This document shows positions 45,484 to 54,334 of a stretch of DNA of 64,000 nt, piece after piece (the first letter of the stretch is position 1; the number at the start of each line of letters is the position of its first letter). This DNA comes from MRBY01 sp943371005 (lineage in GTDB: Bacteria; Cyanobacteriota; Cyanobacteriia; Cyanobacteriales; MRBY01). Location: positions 1 through 64,000 of the forward strand of contig CALRTB020000015.1 in NCBI GenBank assembly GCA_943371005.1, read 5' to 3'. Position numbers and translations under genes: made by a program. The notes under the pieces were generated by a model. The model had not been told where the DNA came from and did no database searches. It worked only from the letters and a program-made list of their open reading frames with translations.

Positions 45484-46959
45484 ATGAAAAAAATTCTTGT
45501 TGCAACTATCGGCACTCGTGATTTAATGTTTCAAGTTTCATCTGGTGAATGGTTCAACCTAGGAGATGATCAGATGAAAACTGATGTCCTGGATATTATG
45601 ACAGAGCATATCGAAGTCACGAGTGATTTAAACCTGTCTGATTTAACAACTCATCGCGAACTTACTAAACATCTTTTTGATAATCTTGATCTTTATCTTG
45701 AAAGGTTAAAGCCTGTTATCTTCGGACAGATCTTCCAAGAAAGGGCTCAAGAAATCGAAAAAGTTTATCTTATTGGCACAGACCAAAACGAAAGTGTCCA
45801 AGAAAGAATAAAAGACACAATTTATTCATCAAAGATTATTCGAGCTTGGCTCAATCAAAATTTTCCTGACATTCATACAGAAATTATCCCTCTGGGTATT
45901 GAAGGAGAAAATCCCAGTGATTTTGAACAAATGTTTAGATGGTGGACCAAGATTTGGAAGACAAAAATTATTCCTAAGAATGAGCAAAAACTATGGGTTT
46001 GTCTAAAAGGTGGTGTTGGTCAAACCTCAGAAGCTTCTCGCATTTCTGGGCTGGGTACTTATGAAAGAGATATTGAATTCTTTGAATTTGAAAAAACACC
46101 TTGGAAAAATAGACAAGGTATTCCTTCTAAGTATACAGGACCATTTCTGGGGACAAATTATCTTTGGAATCGTGTACAGAAAGAAGCACTAGAACTTCTT
46201 AAAAACTATAATTATCTTGCTGTGCAAGGGATTTTAGCACCCTACTTTCAGCAAGACACACAAGGATGGGGGGCTACGCCCAATTTGCTAAAAGGGGCGA
46301 TCGCCTGGAATCAGGGACAGTTTGACACATTTTTTAAATGTGCTAAATCAAATCTTGATAACTCACAAAAATCCCAAGAAAAAGAATATTGGTGGCAAGC
46401 CTATGAACAAGGTTACACTGCGGTTATTCGATTAAAGCAAGACAACACAACAGAAGCAATGTTGCATAGTTTCCGAACAATTGAAGGATTGATATACGAA
46501 TGGATGCAAAGAAGCTTCAGAAAGTATATTAATATTAACGGTGGTCAATTTCCTGTTCTCAGTAAAAGTATTCTTACTATTTATCCGGATTTTCAGGACT
46601 TATTTGATCGATTTGATAGAAATAATCGGGGAACCATCAAGATTAGTGGTGAAGTCCAAGCAGCTCTAGTCTTAGCACGAATTTCAGAAGCGCATAGAAA
46701 TGAAGACTTTATGGCTTGGAATAGTCAACCTGCGCGGGATGCACGAAATCGTTTATCTCATCGGTTAGGGGGAATTGATAAACGAGAATTGTTTCTTGCT
46801 TGGGGTCAGGATATTCATAATGCTGAATCTTGGCAAAAACGCCTACTATGTTGCATTAATCTAATTGTCGGAAAAAACTTTGCATCATTTCGGCAAGCGA
46901 GTTTATTTCCAACCATTCATTATCAACTACAGAAGAAAATAGAAGACTATCAAGTGTAA
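45484..46959 (+). CDS. CARF-HEPN-type ancillary ribonuclease (Csm6/Csx1-like)
   Basis: 491 aa. The N-terminus is a Rossmann-like fold starting KKILVATIGTRDLMFQ, with VYLIGTDQNESVQER and LWVCLKGGVGQTSEASRISG, the layout of CARF sensors that bind cyclic oligoadenylates. The C-terminus is helical and carries the HEPN nuclease signature RNRLSH (R421 to H426, Rx4H) within ARDARNRLSHRLGG, preceded by LHSFRTIEGLIYEWMQ, typical of Csm6/TIGR02710-type HEPN domains. Predicted role: non-specific RNA cleavage switched on by cOA from Cmr2. It follows the fused cmr gene by 36 bp, so it is in the same operon. Ligand ring size is unknown. Confidence 0.85.
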   Translation: MKKILVATIGTRDLMFQVSSGEWFNLGDDQMKTDVLDIMTEHIEVTSDLNLSDLTTHRELTKHLFDNLDLYLERLKPVIFGQIFQERAQEIEKVYLIGTDQNESVQERIKDTIYSSKIIRAWLNQNFPDIHTEIIPLGIEGENPSDFEQMFRWWTKIWKTKIIPKNEQKLWVCLKGGVGQTSEASRISGLGTYERDIEFFEFEKTPWKNRQGIPSKYTGPFLGTNYLWNRVQKEALELLKNYNYLAVQGILAPYFQQDTQGWGATPNLLKGAIAWNQGQFDTFFKCAKSNLDNSQKSQEKEYWWQAYEQGYTAVIRLKQDNTTEAMLHSFRTIEGLIYEWMQRSFRKYININGGQFPVLSKSILTIYPDFQDLFDRFDRNNRGTIKISGEVQAALVLARISEAHRNEDFMAWNSQPARDARNRLSHRLGGIDKRELFLAWGQDIHNAESWQKRLLCCINLIVGKNFASFRQASLFPTIHYQLQKKIEDYQV

Positions 46960-47135
46960 TGCGTCAAAATGTAGATAGGTATAATATTAGTTTATCTAGA
47001 CAACGAGGTGATCACTTTTCTGCTTTCCAAAAGGCAATTATAAATTATAATCCCACAATTAAGATAAAAAATAAACTTACATAGATAGTATCAAACTATT
47101 ACCTGCATTCTTTTTCGAAAAATCAAACAAAAATC

Positions 47136-49196
47136 GTGTTTATTTTAATAGGGCCACCAGCATCTGGTAAGTCATTCATTGCTGAGTACATTCTTTGTGA
47201 AAATCCAAGCTATAGATTAATATCTACAGACAATCTACGAAATCAACTATTCGGCAACGAAAATACCCAAGGAGATTGGAATTTAATTGAAAAAGAAATA
47301 TTTAATCAAATCACAGAAGGATTAAAACAAAAACAGAATATTATTTATGACGCGACCAATGCCAAACGAGCGTGGCGAATCTCCCTGATCCAAAAACTTA
47401 GAGAATCCATAGACCCAAATATAGAGATTATTGGCTGGCATCTGAAGACTCCTTTGGCAGTCTGTAAAACATGGAATCAAAAACGCCTTCGGCAAGTTCC
47501 AGAGGAAGTGATCGAAGAATATTACCAAGCCCTCAAACAATTCCCACCCATTGCCGCAGAAGGATTTACCGCCGTTTACGATGTGCCCTACAAAGACGGA
47601 GCATTAGATCTGAGCGTCTTCGATAAGAAACTAAGCCAACTCAGCAAAACCCAAATCAATCGTCGTAATCGCACCAAGCACCGAAAAATTGAATACCATC
47701 AATATTCCCGCTTACTAGATTTTGAGCGGTTAATGTACCTGATTAGCCTACTCATTCAATATCCTGGCCTCGGTAACCTCCAGCAGACTGACCCAGAACT
47801 ATTAACCAAAATCCTAGGAGAAACCCAAGCCTTTACCCAATCCACCGCAGAGATCGCCGCCGTCCTTAGTCAGACCCAACACCCAATTTATGCAGACCCT
47901 AAAGCAATTCAAAAAGATATAGAGTGGCTGACCAATAATCACATCATCGGTCAGGCTGAAATTCACGGTGACTTACAACTAGAAACCATTGAACTAGCAG
48001 ACAACGAGCCTACCCATCCCTACTCAGACCGTGAACCCTTCACCCGTCTCATTAATACCATTCGCTTCATCGTCAAAAACCCCTTTCTCTACGATTCGAC
48101 ATTGGGTAGCCTAGGAACCCTAATCGAAGCAATGGAGAGTCAAAACATAGTTCAATTCGGGTCTTCCAACAGTATCCGCAAAGATATCGAAAAGATCCTT
48201 AAACCCTATGGCATCTTACCCAACCGACCGATGAAAAAAGGCTATTGCATTGGCACAGGAATTCTATCAGAGAATGACTTATTACAAGTCTACCAGTTGC
48301 TCCAATCCCAAGTACAAAACCTAGAAGATCCCCTCGCCCTAGAACTTTATCAACGATTTCAAGAACGCCTAGGCAACTTGGGGCAGTCACCCCGAAGTCC
48401 CTACCCAGTGCTAGCAATCCATAACCGTAACATCGTGGACTTAAGCCAACTATCCACCACAGCCCTCCCTGCAAGAATCCAAGACGTAGAACGAGCCATT
48501 AGTACAGGCAGAGCCCTGGAACTAAGCCGAATGCTCAATAGCGGACGCTTTGCAAATACCCCAAACCCAGAAGGTGCATTTATGGCCTATCCCATCCAAA
48601 TCGTCTTCTATGACATTGCTTGGTATTTAGGATTTGAAATCCTCGAAGGAGAACAAGCCGGTCTTCTGTCTTTTGAGCGCATTGATCGCCTGCGACTAGT
48701 GCGAGAACTGCCCCAACAACGTCCTAAAGGAGAACGAGACTTAGCCCTGAAAAAACTAACACAGCTCATCCAGAGTAGTGGCAGCATTTTTATTGGGAAT
48801 AAAGTTGATGATCAGAAAAAGTACCTGAGCAAAGAAAAAGGCAGCAAGAAAACCGTTGAAATTAAAGTTGAACTGCTGTGCACAGAGCCAATCTTCCGTT
48901 TTATCAGCGAAGGAAATCAACGTTTCCCAAAGAGTCAGATGAAGATGTCTACCCGGATCAGTGGTTCCCCAGCTCACAGAAAGCAAGCACCCTATACCTT
49001 GCCACCATCATCCGATCAAACACATCCCCACCGTTTTCAGGTGACCTTACCCAAGTGGGCCTTGAATGACATCAACCTACTGCGTTGGATTGTGGGCTTT
49101 GGCGAGCAAGTGAAGGTCGTAAATCCCCGAGAATTAGTCGAGATCGTTAAAAAGCACGGAGAAGGAATCGTCAAAACCTATGACATAACAGCATAA
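47136..49196 (+). CDS. P-loop kinase/WYL-domain fusion protein
   Basis: 686 aa from GTG 47136. Residues ~1-150 form a polynucleotide-kinase-like P-loop domain: Walker A FILIGPPASGKSFIAEYI (5-15), DNLRNQLFG, NIIYDATNAKRAWRISLI and IEIIGWHLKTPLAVCKTWNQKR. Residues ~190-290 hold a first winged-helix-like part. A second N-terminal WYL-regulator module (HPYSDREPFTRLINTIRF ... KGYCIGTGILSENDLL) resembles the WYL gene at 25023-26207 (HPYSDQKSFERLLILITAL ... WGYYLGTGVFSTTDL). A WYL core (PIQIVFYDIAWYLGFEIL) and a WCX part follow. The kinase part may phosphorylate RNA ends and the WYL part may sense or regulate. It closes the CRISPR locus, 176 bp after the HEPN gene. Confidence 0.85.
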   Translation: MFILIGPPASGKSFIAEYILCENPSYRLISTDNLRNQLFGNENTQGDWNLIEKEIFNQITEGLKQKQNIIYDATNAKRAWRISLIQKLRESIDPNIEIIGWHLKTPLAVCKTWNQKRLRQVPEEVIEEYYQALKQFPPIAAEGFTAVYDVPYKDGALDLSVFDKKLSQLSKTQINRRNRTKHRKIEYHQYSRLLDFERLMYLISLLIQYPGLGNLQQTDPELLTKILGETQAFTQSTAEIAAVLSQTQHPIYADPKAIQKDIEWLTNNHIIGQAEIHGDLQLETIELADNEPTHPYSDREPFTRLINTIRFIVKNPFLYDSTLGSLGTLIEAMESQNIVQFGSSNSIRKDIEKILKPYGILPNRPMKKGYCIGTGILSENDLLQVYQLLQSQVQNLEDPLALELYQRFQERLGNLGQSPRSPYPVLAIHNRNIVDLSQLSTTALPARIQDVERAISTGRALELSRMLNSGRFANTPNPEGAFMAYPIQIVFYDIAWYLGFEILEGEQAGLLSFERIDRLRLVRELPQQRPKGERDLALKKLTQLIQSSGSIFIGNKVDDQKKYLSKEKGSKKTVEIKVELLCTEPIFRFISEGNQRFPKSQMKMSTRISGSPAHRKQAPYTLPPSSDQTHPHRFQVTLPKWALNDINLLRWIVGFGEQVKVVNPRELVEIVKKHGEGIVKTYDITA

Positions 49197-49278
49197 ATTC
49201 GTCATTCGCATCAAACTACCTGACATCCCATTTTTCCGCCCCTACACTGCAAACAGTCGATGGAAGAGAGACGGAAAG

Positions 49279-50157
49279 ATGAAACTGAATCAGGCAATGA
49301 AGACGGTAATTGATGCGACCATTGCGAAGCAATACGAGCAACAAAGCACCTGTGACGTGTGGCAAAAAACAGTGATGCGTAAAGATGATGCCGCCCAGCG
49401 CTATCACATCCTACGTCAGGGTAAAGCAGACTTTATGGCTGGAGAAGCAGGGCTGAGTCCATTACAGACGGTCATCCTATATTGTCGCCACTATATGCAG
49501 ATGCACCTAGCCAGTAGCCGCTACCTGTTTAAGCTATTCAGCATGGCAAAATCAACCGTTGACTACCCTTTACATACCGACGGGGTAACAATGATTGACT
49601 TCGGTTGTGGCCCCATGACCTCTGGTCTGGCCTTAGCTACTCATATCCAGGAGCTCCATCAGAAAAAAGCCACCATCAACTACATCGGCATCGACCACTC
49701 AGCCGCCATGCTGGAAATGGCAGCAGTCTTTAGCGATCGCCGAGAACTCTTTACCACTGCCTCTAATTTTCAGTTCCAGCAAAAGTGCCATCATGCAGAA
49801 GAGCTCATTGAAATGATCAATCACCTGGAAAAGGACGGCCCAAAATCCACCATCATCCTCAACTTTTCCTACCTATTTGCGAGTGAGACCTTAGACCACA
49901 AGCAGTTAGCCCATACCATTAATGGACTACTGAAATATTTCGGAGAAAGAAAGATTGTTTTTTTCTTTCAAAATCCCCCAGGAGATTACTTAAATAAAAA
50001 ATGGATTCTCTTCAAAGAAGAGTTAGCTTTTAATCTGGAAAGTACCACAAACCAGATTTTGGTACCTTACTACGAATATCAATTTTTCAAAACAAATAAA
50101 GTAGATGTGCCAAAACGAGCGATAAATCTATACTACGAAATCCTAAGAAATTACTAA
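49279..50157 (+). CDS. SAM-dependent methyltransferase-like protein
   Basis: 292 aa. Class I methyltransferase signals: motif I MIDFGCGPMTSGLALATHI (~110-128), followed by INYIGIDHSAAMLEMA (motif II with the acidic Asp) and STIILNFSYLFASETLD (motif IV area). The N-terminal ~100 residues are helical (QTVILYCRHYMQMHLASSRYLFKLF). The substrate cannot be told. The gene lies 31 bp before an AlkB-like dioxygenase on the same strand, so a methylation/demethylation pair is possible, as in the ALKBH8-type fusion of tRNA-modifying enzymes. Confidence 0.7.
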   Translation: MKLNQAMKTVIDATIAKQYEQQSTCDVWQKTVMRKDDAAQRYHILRQGKADFMAGEAGLSPLQTVILYCRHYMQMHLASSRYLFKLFSMAKSTVDYPLHTDGVTMIDFGCGPMTSGLALATHIQELHQKKATINYIGIDHSAAMLEMAAVFSDRRELFTTASNFQFQQKCHHAEELIEMINHLEKDGPKSTIILNFSYLFASETLDHKQLAHTINGLLKYFGERKIVFFFQNPPGDYLNKKWILFKEELAFNLESTTNQILVPYYEYQFFKTNKVDVPKRAINLYYEILRNY

Positions 50158-50188
50158 ATCTAACAAATTTAAAATGGGGGATAACAAT

Positions 50189-50803
50189 ATGAATTCTAAC
50201 TTTAATAATCAGCAATTAGAGTTGTTTGCATCGGTCACAATCAACGAGCCTCAAATACCAGGATTACAATATATCGAAGAATTTATTGATAAACAGATAG
50301 AACAAGAACTTTTAAACCTAATCGATCGACAGAGATGGTTGATGGATTTAAAGCGTCGCGTCCAGCACTATGGGTATAAATATGATTATAGAACTAAGAA
50401 AATTGATTATTCGATGTACCTGGGCATTCTACCTGATTGGTTATTTCCCATCATTGAGCAAATGGTTTCTTTAAACTTAATCTCTGAGCTTCCAGATCAG
50501 GCAATTGTGAATGAATATCTCCCTGGTCAAGGAATTACATCTCATGTTGACTGTAAGCCCTGTTTTACAGATACGATTATCTCTCTGAGTTTAAACTCAC
50601 CCTGCGTGATGAATTTTGACTGTATTGTTAATAGTGAGCGGCAATCAAAATTACTCAAACCTAGAAGTTTAGTCATATTACAAGGAGAATCTCGATATCT
50701 CTGGAAACATGGCATTCCACCCCGTAAAAGTGACCAGTGGGAAAATCAGAAAATTATGCGCGATCGCCGCATATCCATCACCTTTAGGAAAGTGATTATT
50801 TAG
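50189..50803 (+). CDS. AlkB-like 2-oxoglutarate/Fe(II)-dependent dioxygenase
   Basis: 204 aa from ATG 50189, chosen because a GGGGG run lies ~7 bp upstream; ATG 50174 is also possible. QYIEEFIDKQIEQELLNLIDRQRWLMDLKRRVQHYGYKYDY is the AlkB family N-terminus. The iron ligands are His and Asp in ITSHVDCKPCFTDTI and His in YLWKHGIPPR. The 2-oxoglutarate-binding RxxxxxR is RDRRISITFRKV. The ALKBH8-like DLKRRVQHYGYKYDY signature suggests action on nucleic acid, possibly tRNA, but repair of alkylated bases cannot be excluded. Next to a methyltransferase gene. Confidence 0.85.
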   Translation: MNSNFNNQQLELFASVTINEPQIPGLQYIEEFIDKQIEQELLNLIDRQRWLMDLKRRVQHYGYKYDYRTKKIDYSMYLGILPDWLFPIIEQMVSLNLISELPDQAIVNEYLPGQGITSHVDCKPCFTDTIISLSLNSPCVMNFDCIVNSERQSKLLKPRSLVILQGESRYLWKHGIPPRKSDQWENQKIMRDRRISITFRKVII

Positions 50804-50879
50804 AGCATATTTTCACTTAATATATCATTGATTTTTTCTGACGTTACGTTTCAAGTAATCCTTAATTATTTTTTTAGTC

Positions 50880-52076
50880 ATGCAAACACCAATTCCACCA
50901 CTTCCTGAATATTATCCAGCGAAACTTGAGTTTCCTAATCCTGTGACTCATAAATCTATCCTCTCACAGCAGCAGATTGCTGATAAAGTTTTTTTTCTCC
51001 TTAAATGTGCCTTGATTTGTGATGCAAAAGATCTCCATGGCACAGCAATTGTGACCCAGGATTTGCAGCAACGAGCCCACTTAAATGCAAGCCTTATCAC
51101 GATTTCCAGTTTTGTGAATACCCTTGGCATTGCGCCATTTATTTTTCTTGCCCTGGGAGGTTTTGGGCTTTTTTTATCCCCAGTAGCAGCCATGGTTGTC
51201 TTGGGAGGAATTAATGCAGCATCCAATCACTGTGGAGCGATCGCCGCGAGACATGCCCCTGGTTATCGGGTGCATGCGTGGCATGGTCTAGGAGGATTTT
51301 TGATGATTAATGCTCTTTTGACCGTGTTTACGGGGCCGGGTATTGTGATGTTCACGAATCAACCTGCTGTGAGGCAAACATTAGCTGAAGCGGTCATTCA
51401 CGAACAACGGGAACGATTAGACGTTCTCAAGCAACCTGCTGAACTGGATGAACTTAAGGCTGAGATTAATGAATCTAAAGCACTCCTGCAGCAAATTGTC
51501 GCGAAGGAAGGGGAAGTTGCTTCCCGGAATAATCCTGAATGGCAACGGCTCCAGCTCAGCCTTTATGGCTCCTATGAAGAACGAAATACTGATTGGACGA
51601 CGGTAAAAACCCCTAATTTGCCCCTGACCCAAAAGCTTGAACGCCTTGAAACAGAAAATGTGGCTGCTTATGAGGCCGCCAGTACCACATTAGATGAAGC
51701 CCTAAGCCGACGCATTGAATACGGGGATGATGTGCAGTTTCTCCAGGCAGAAATGCCCCGACACTTTGAAAGCAAGTTTCAGCCTGATCACAACCTGAAA
51801 TCTCCCACTGACGGAGTGGCGATCGCCACTCAATTATTTATCAATGATTTCAAAATGGGTCGTTTTGAACAACTGGCCTTTCCAATGTTGATGGCGGGAA
51901 TTTCCGTTGTTTTGAGTGCTACGGCCTGCCTGTTGACCTATAGTTTTGCCCGGAGCCCCGCTGTCCAGGATAGCTTTGACCCCAAGAAAAAGGCTTTAGT
52001 CCAAAAGGCTGTGCATATCCTTCGCCAGCGTCATTACCAGGCTCAAGGAGCTAAGGAGGACATCCGTGATCAGTAA
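50880..52076 (+). CDS. Membrane protein with a cytoplasmic coiled-coil region (cassette copy 2, gene A)
   Basis: 398 aa. Counterpart of 13640-14821, with the same topology: hydrophobic pairs at ~75-115 and ~130-155, and a C-terminal helix FPMLMAGISVVLSATACLLTYSF. Nearly all of the central soluble part is conserved (SLYGSYEERNTDWTTVKTPNLPLTQKLERLE, DDVQFLQAEMPRHFESKFQPD). It overlaps gene B by 11 bp. A short N-terminal difference (PEYYPAKLEFPNPVTHKS) separates the copies. Family unknown. Confidence 0.8.
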   Translation: MQTPIPPLPEYYPAKLEFPNPVTHKSILSQQQIADKVFFLLKCALICDAKDLHGTAIVTQDLQQRAHLNASLITISSFVNTLGIAPFIFLALGGFGLFLSPVAAMVVLGGINAASNHCGAIAARHAPGYRVHAWHGLGGFLMINALLTVFTGPGIVMFTNQPAVRQTLAEAVIHEQRERLDVLKQPAELDELKAEINESKALLQQIVAKEGEVASRNNPEWQRLQLSLYGSYEERNTDWTTVKTPNLPLTQKLERLETENVAAYEAASTTLDEALSRRIEYGDDVQFLQAEMPRHFESKFQPDHNLKSPTDGVAIATQLFINDFKMGRFEQLAFPMLMAGISVVLSATACLLTYSFARSPAVQDSFDPKKKALVQKAVHILRQRHYQAQGAKEDIRDQ

Positions 52077-52941
52077 CTATCCGACTCAATCTTGGTATGG
52101 GCCAGACCTTGCGACCCTCGATCACATTGAAGCCACTGGTGAAGTCTATCATTCCTGGGAAGTGATGGAATTAATTCAAGTGCTTGAACAACAAGCTCAG
52201 GAGGAGCTGGAAGCCCGCGATCGCCAAAAACGAGAACAGCAGGCCCAAGAGGAACTTGAAGCGCTGGAACAGCAAAAACATCTCCAGCAAAAATTAGCTG
52301 AACTAGAAGAACTTCAATCCCAAAAACAAGACCAGCAAGTCCCAGAAGAGTTTGAGCTACAAAGCTTAGATACACATAGCGATGATGCTGTCCCTGGGGC
52401 TGTCGATTCGGTGATGGTTGCGGCCTATGAAGAAGAGCTGATGTCTTTAGGAATACAACTCAAGCGGCATTGCCAAGATCTATCCCAAGCCTTGACCCCC
52501 ACCACAGAAACCCCAGTAGTGCAACTCTTTAGTACTCCAGCAGAGGTTCAAAATCACATTGACCAAATTCATCAAATTATTATGCCACTGCTGAATTTAA
52601 CCTACAAATATCAAGAATTTCTTGTGGCAACAGATCGTCGGGATAGCATTACCCATTTTTACTATCAGCGGGGGCTAACCTATTGTGCCAACTACCTCGC
52701 CCAGCGGGCTACCCTAACTACCTTGACTGCGGAATTTAAAACAGCATTCCGGCCGGCGATCGCCCTAGAACGAATTTATCGTTATCTCGATCAACTACCT
52801 AGTCTCTACCATTCTCTGGCAAATCGACTACTGCAAACACTCTGGGCGCAGGTACCTGAGGCAGATTTGTCCCCTGAAGTTTTGACTCCAGAATATCTAC
52901 CTGAAGAGGCAGTAAAAACCCATGAAATCTATGATTCGTAG
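52066..52941 (+). CDS. Helical protein (cassette copy 2, gene B)
   Basis: 291 aa from GTG 52066, preceded by AAGGAGGA and overlapping gene A by 11 bp. Same N- and C-terminal blocks as copy 1 (IEATGEV, TDRRDSITHFYYQRGLTYC, IYRYLDQLPSLYHSLANRLLQTLW). It also has a Gln/Glu-rich coiled-coil insert at ~40-95 (QAQEELEARDRQKREQQAQEELEALEQQK) that is absent from copy 1. The gene overlaps gene C by 20 bp. The insert is the main structural difference between the two cassettes. Confidence 0.8.
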   Translation: MISNYPTQSWYGPDLATLDHIEATGEVYHSWEVMELIQVLEQQAQEELEARDRQKREQQAQEELEALEQQKHLQQKLAELEELQSQKQDQQVPEEFELQSLDTHSDDAVPGAVDSVMVAAYEEELMSLGIQLKRHCQDLSQALTPTTETPVVQLFSTPAEVQNHIDQIHQIIMPLLNLTYKYQEFLVATDRRDSITHFYYQRGLTYCANYLAQRATLTTLTAEFKTAFRPAIALERIYRYLDQLPSLYHSLANRLLQTLWAQVPEADLSPEVLTPEYLPEEAVKTHEIYDS

Positions 52942-54097
52942 CATTATTCAAAACCTCGACACCCTCATTTTTTGGCATCATACGGCTCCTTTTCGCCCTA
53001 CTTTTTCCAAGGAGCGTCTCAATGATGCTCAGTTTCAACAAGCAATCCAAAGCGATCGTCGTGACTTCAGTCGAGTGGTATTTGTAGGAGTAGACTTCAG
53101 CCAATATTCTCTCCAGGGATTTGTGTTTTACCAAGCCGATTTTCGTTTATCTAACTTATCTGCTCCTGGTATTAACCTAGCTGGAGCAGAATTAACCGGT
53201 GCTTTTCTCCAAAATATGAACCTAACTGGAGCAAATCTCGAAAATGCGGTTCTATGCCATGCAAACCTTGAAGGCGCTAACCTCTCCAATTGCAACCTCA
53301 AAGATGCCAACTTGAGTAGAGCAAACCTAACCAATGCTCTGTTAAATCAGGCTCAATTGACCGGAGCGACGCTAGTGCGAGCCAAAGCCCAAGCCGCTAA
53401 TCTTAAAGAAATTCAAGGGGAGGGGCTCAACGCCCATCAGGCTGATTTGCGTGGTGCCAACCTCAGCGAAAGTATTCTCAATGGTGCAGTTCTAACCCGA
53501 GCCCAGTTAGACGGAGCCAATATTGCTCATAGCGAATTGCGGAGCAGTAACCTTGCTGGGATTCAAGCTCCTCAGCTTAATGGAGTTGGTTGCGATCTAT
53601 CCGCAGCAGCATTACAAAAGGCAAATCTCCAAGGCGCAAATCTCCAGGATGCGATTGTGCAACGTACCATGTTGCAGCAGTCAAATTTGGCGGGGATTCA
53701 GTGGGCGCGAGCAGATCTGGCCTATGCTACTTTGAGCGGCGCCAATCTCAGTGATAGTGTTTTTGATAATGCCAACTTGGAAGGAGTTAACTTAGCAAAA
53801 GCTGTGTTGAACGAAAGTAATTTAAACCATGCCTATTGCGCAGGCATTAATGCTGCACGAGCGAATTTAACAGGGAGTAACCTTGCCAATGCTGACCTCC
53901 GCAATGCGAATCTCCAGGGGGCCGATCTGAGTGGTGCTAACTGTGCCTGGGCTGATTTACGGGGAGCAAATTTATTAGGCATCAAAAGTGCTGGCTTGAG
54001 TCTGGAAAATGCTGATCTAACCGAGGCCAGCGTTTCTGGATTAGACAGCATCGGCGCTACGACCTGGCTTCCCAAGGAACATGCTATGCGGCGCTGA
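52922..54097 (+). CDS. Pentapeptide-repeat protein (cassette copy 2, gene C)
   Basis: 391 aa. Same N-terminal block (HHTAPFRPTFSKERLNDAQF) and same pentapeptide ladder as 15529-16710. Substitutions are scattered evenly, as expected for an old duplication kept under selection. The shared tail ATTWLPKEHAMRR is the cap. It overlaps gene B by 20 bp, so the three genes are translationally linked. Predicted to bind a protein partner. Confidence 0.85.
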   Translation: MKSMIRSIIQNLDTLIFWHHTAPFRPTFSKERLNDAQFQQAIQSDRRDFSRVVFVGVDFSQYSLQGFVFYQADFRLSNLSAPGINLAGAELTGAFLQNMNLTGANLENAVLCHANLEGANLSNCNLKDANLSRANLTNALLNQAQLTGATLVRAKAQAANLKEIQGEGLNAHQADLRGANLSESILNGAVLTRAQLDGANIAHSELRSSNLAGIQAPQLNGVGCDLSAAALQKANLQGANLQDAIVQRTMLQQSNLAGIQWARADLAYATLSGANLSDSVFDNANLEGVNLAKAVLNESNLNHAYCAGINAARANLTGSNLANADLRNANLQGADLSGANCAWADLRGANLLGIKSAGLSLENADLTEASVSGLDSIGATTWLPKEHAMRR

Positions 54098-54334
54098 TAA
54101 CTGAAAAGGTCATGGGTTTTCGAGATTGGGAATTGACTATCACAAGGTTTAATGGAAAGTGTAAGTTTCAGATAGATCCAAGCAAAAGCTTAACCGAAAT
54201 TACTTAGTATTTGCCCTGTTAATGCTTGGTCTGAACATACTTTACCGGAACAAAAACAACGCCCCATACCAGAAGATCAATAGCTCGTCGATTAGAACTT
54301 AATCATTTTTTCTTAGTTTTATTTTTAATTAGCC

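Noticed and set aside
46960..47135. Possible small gene or operator between the HEPN gene and the kinase-WYL gene
   Set aside because: AT-rich with multiple stops in all frames and only a weak TTGTCTA similarity; not supported.
54098..54334. TTGACT at 54133 as a -35 promoter element
   Set aside because: No matching -10 hexamer at proper spacing was found, so I did not list a promoter.
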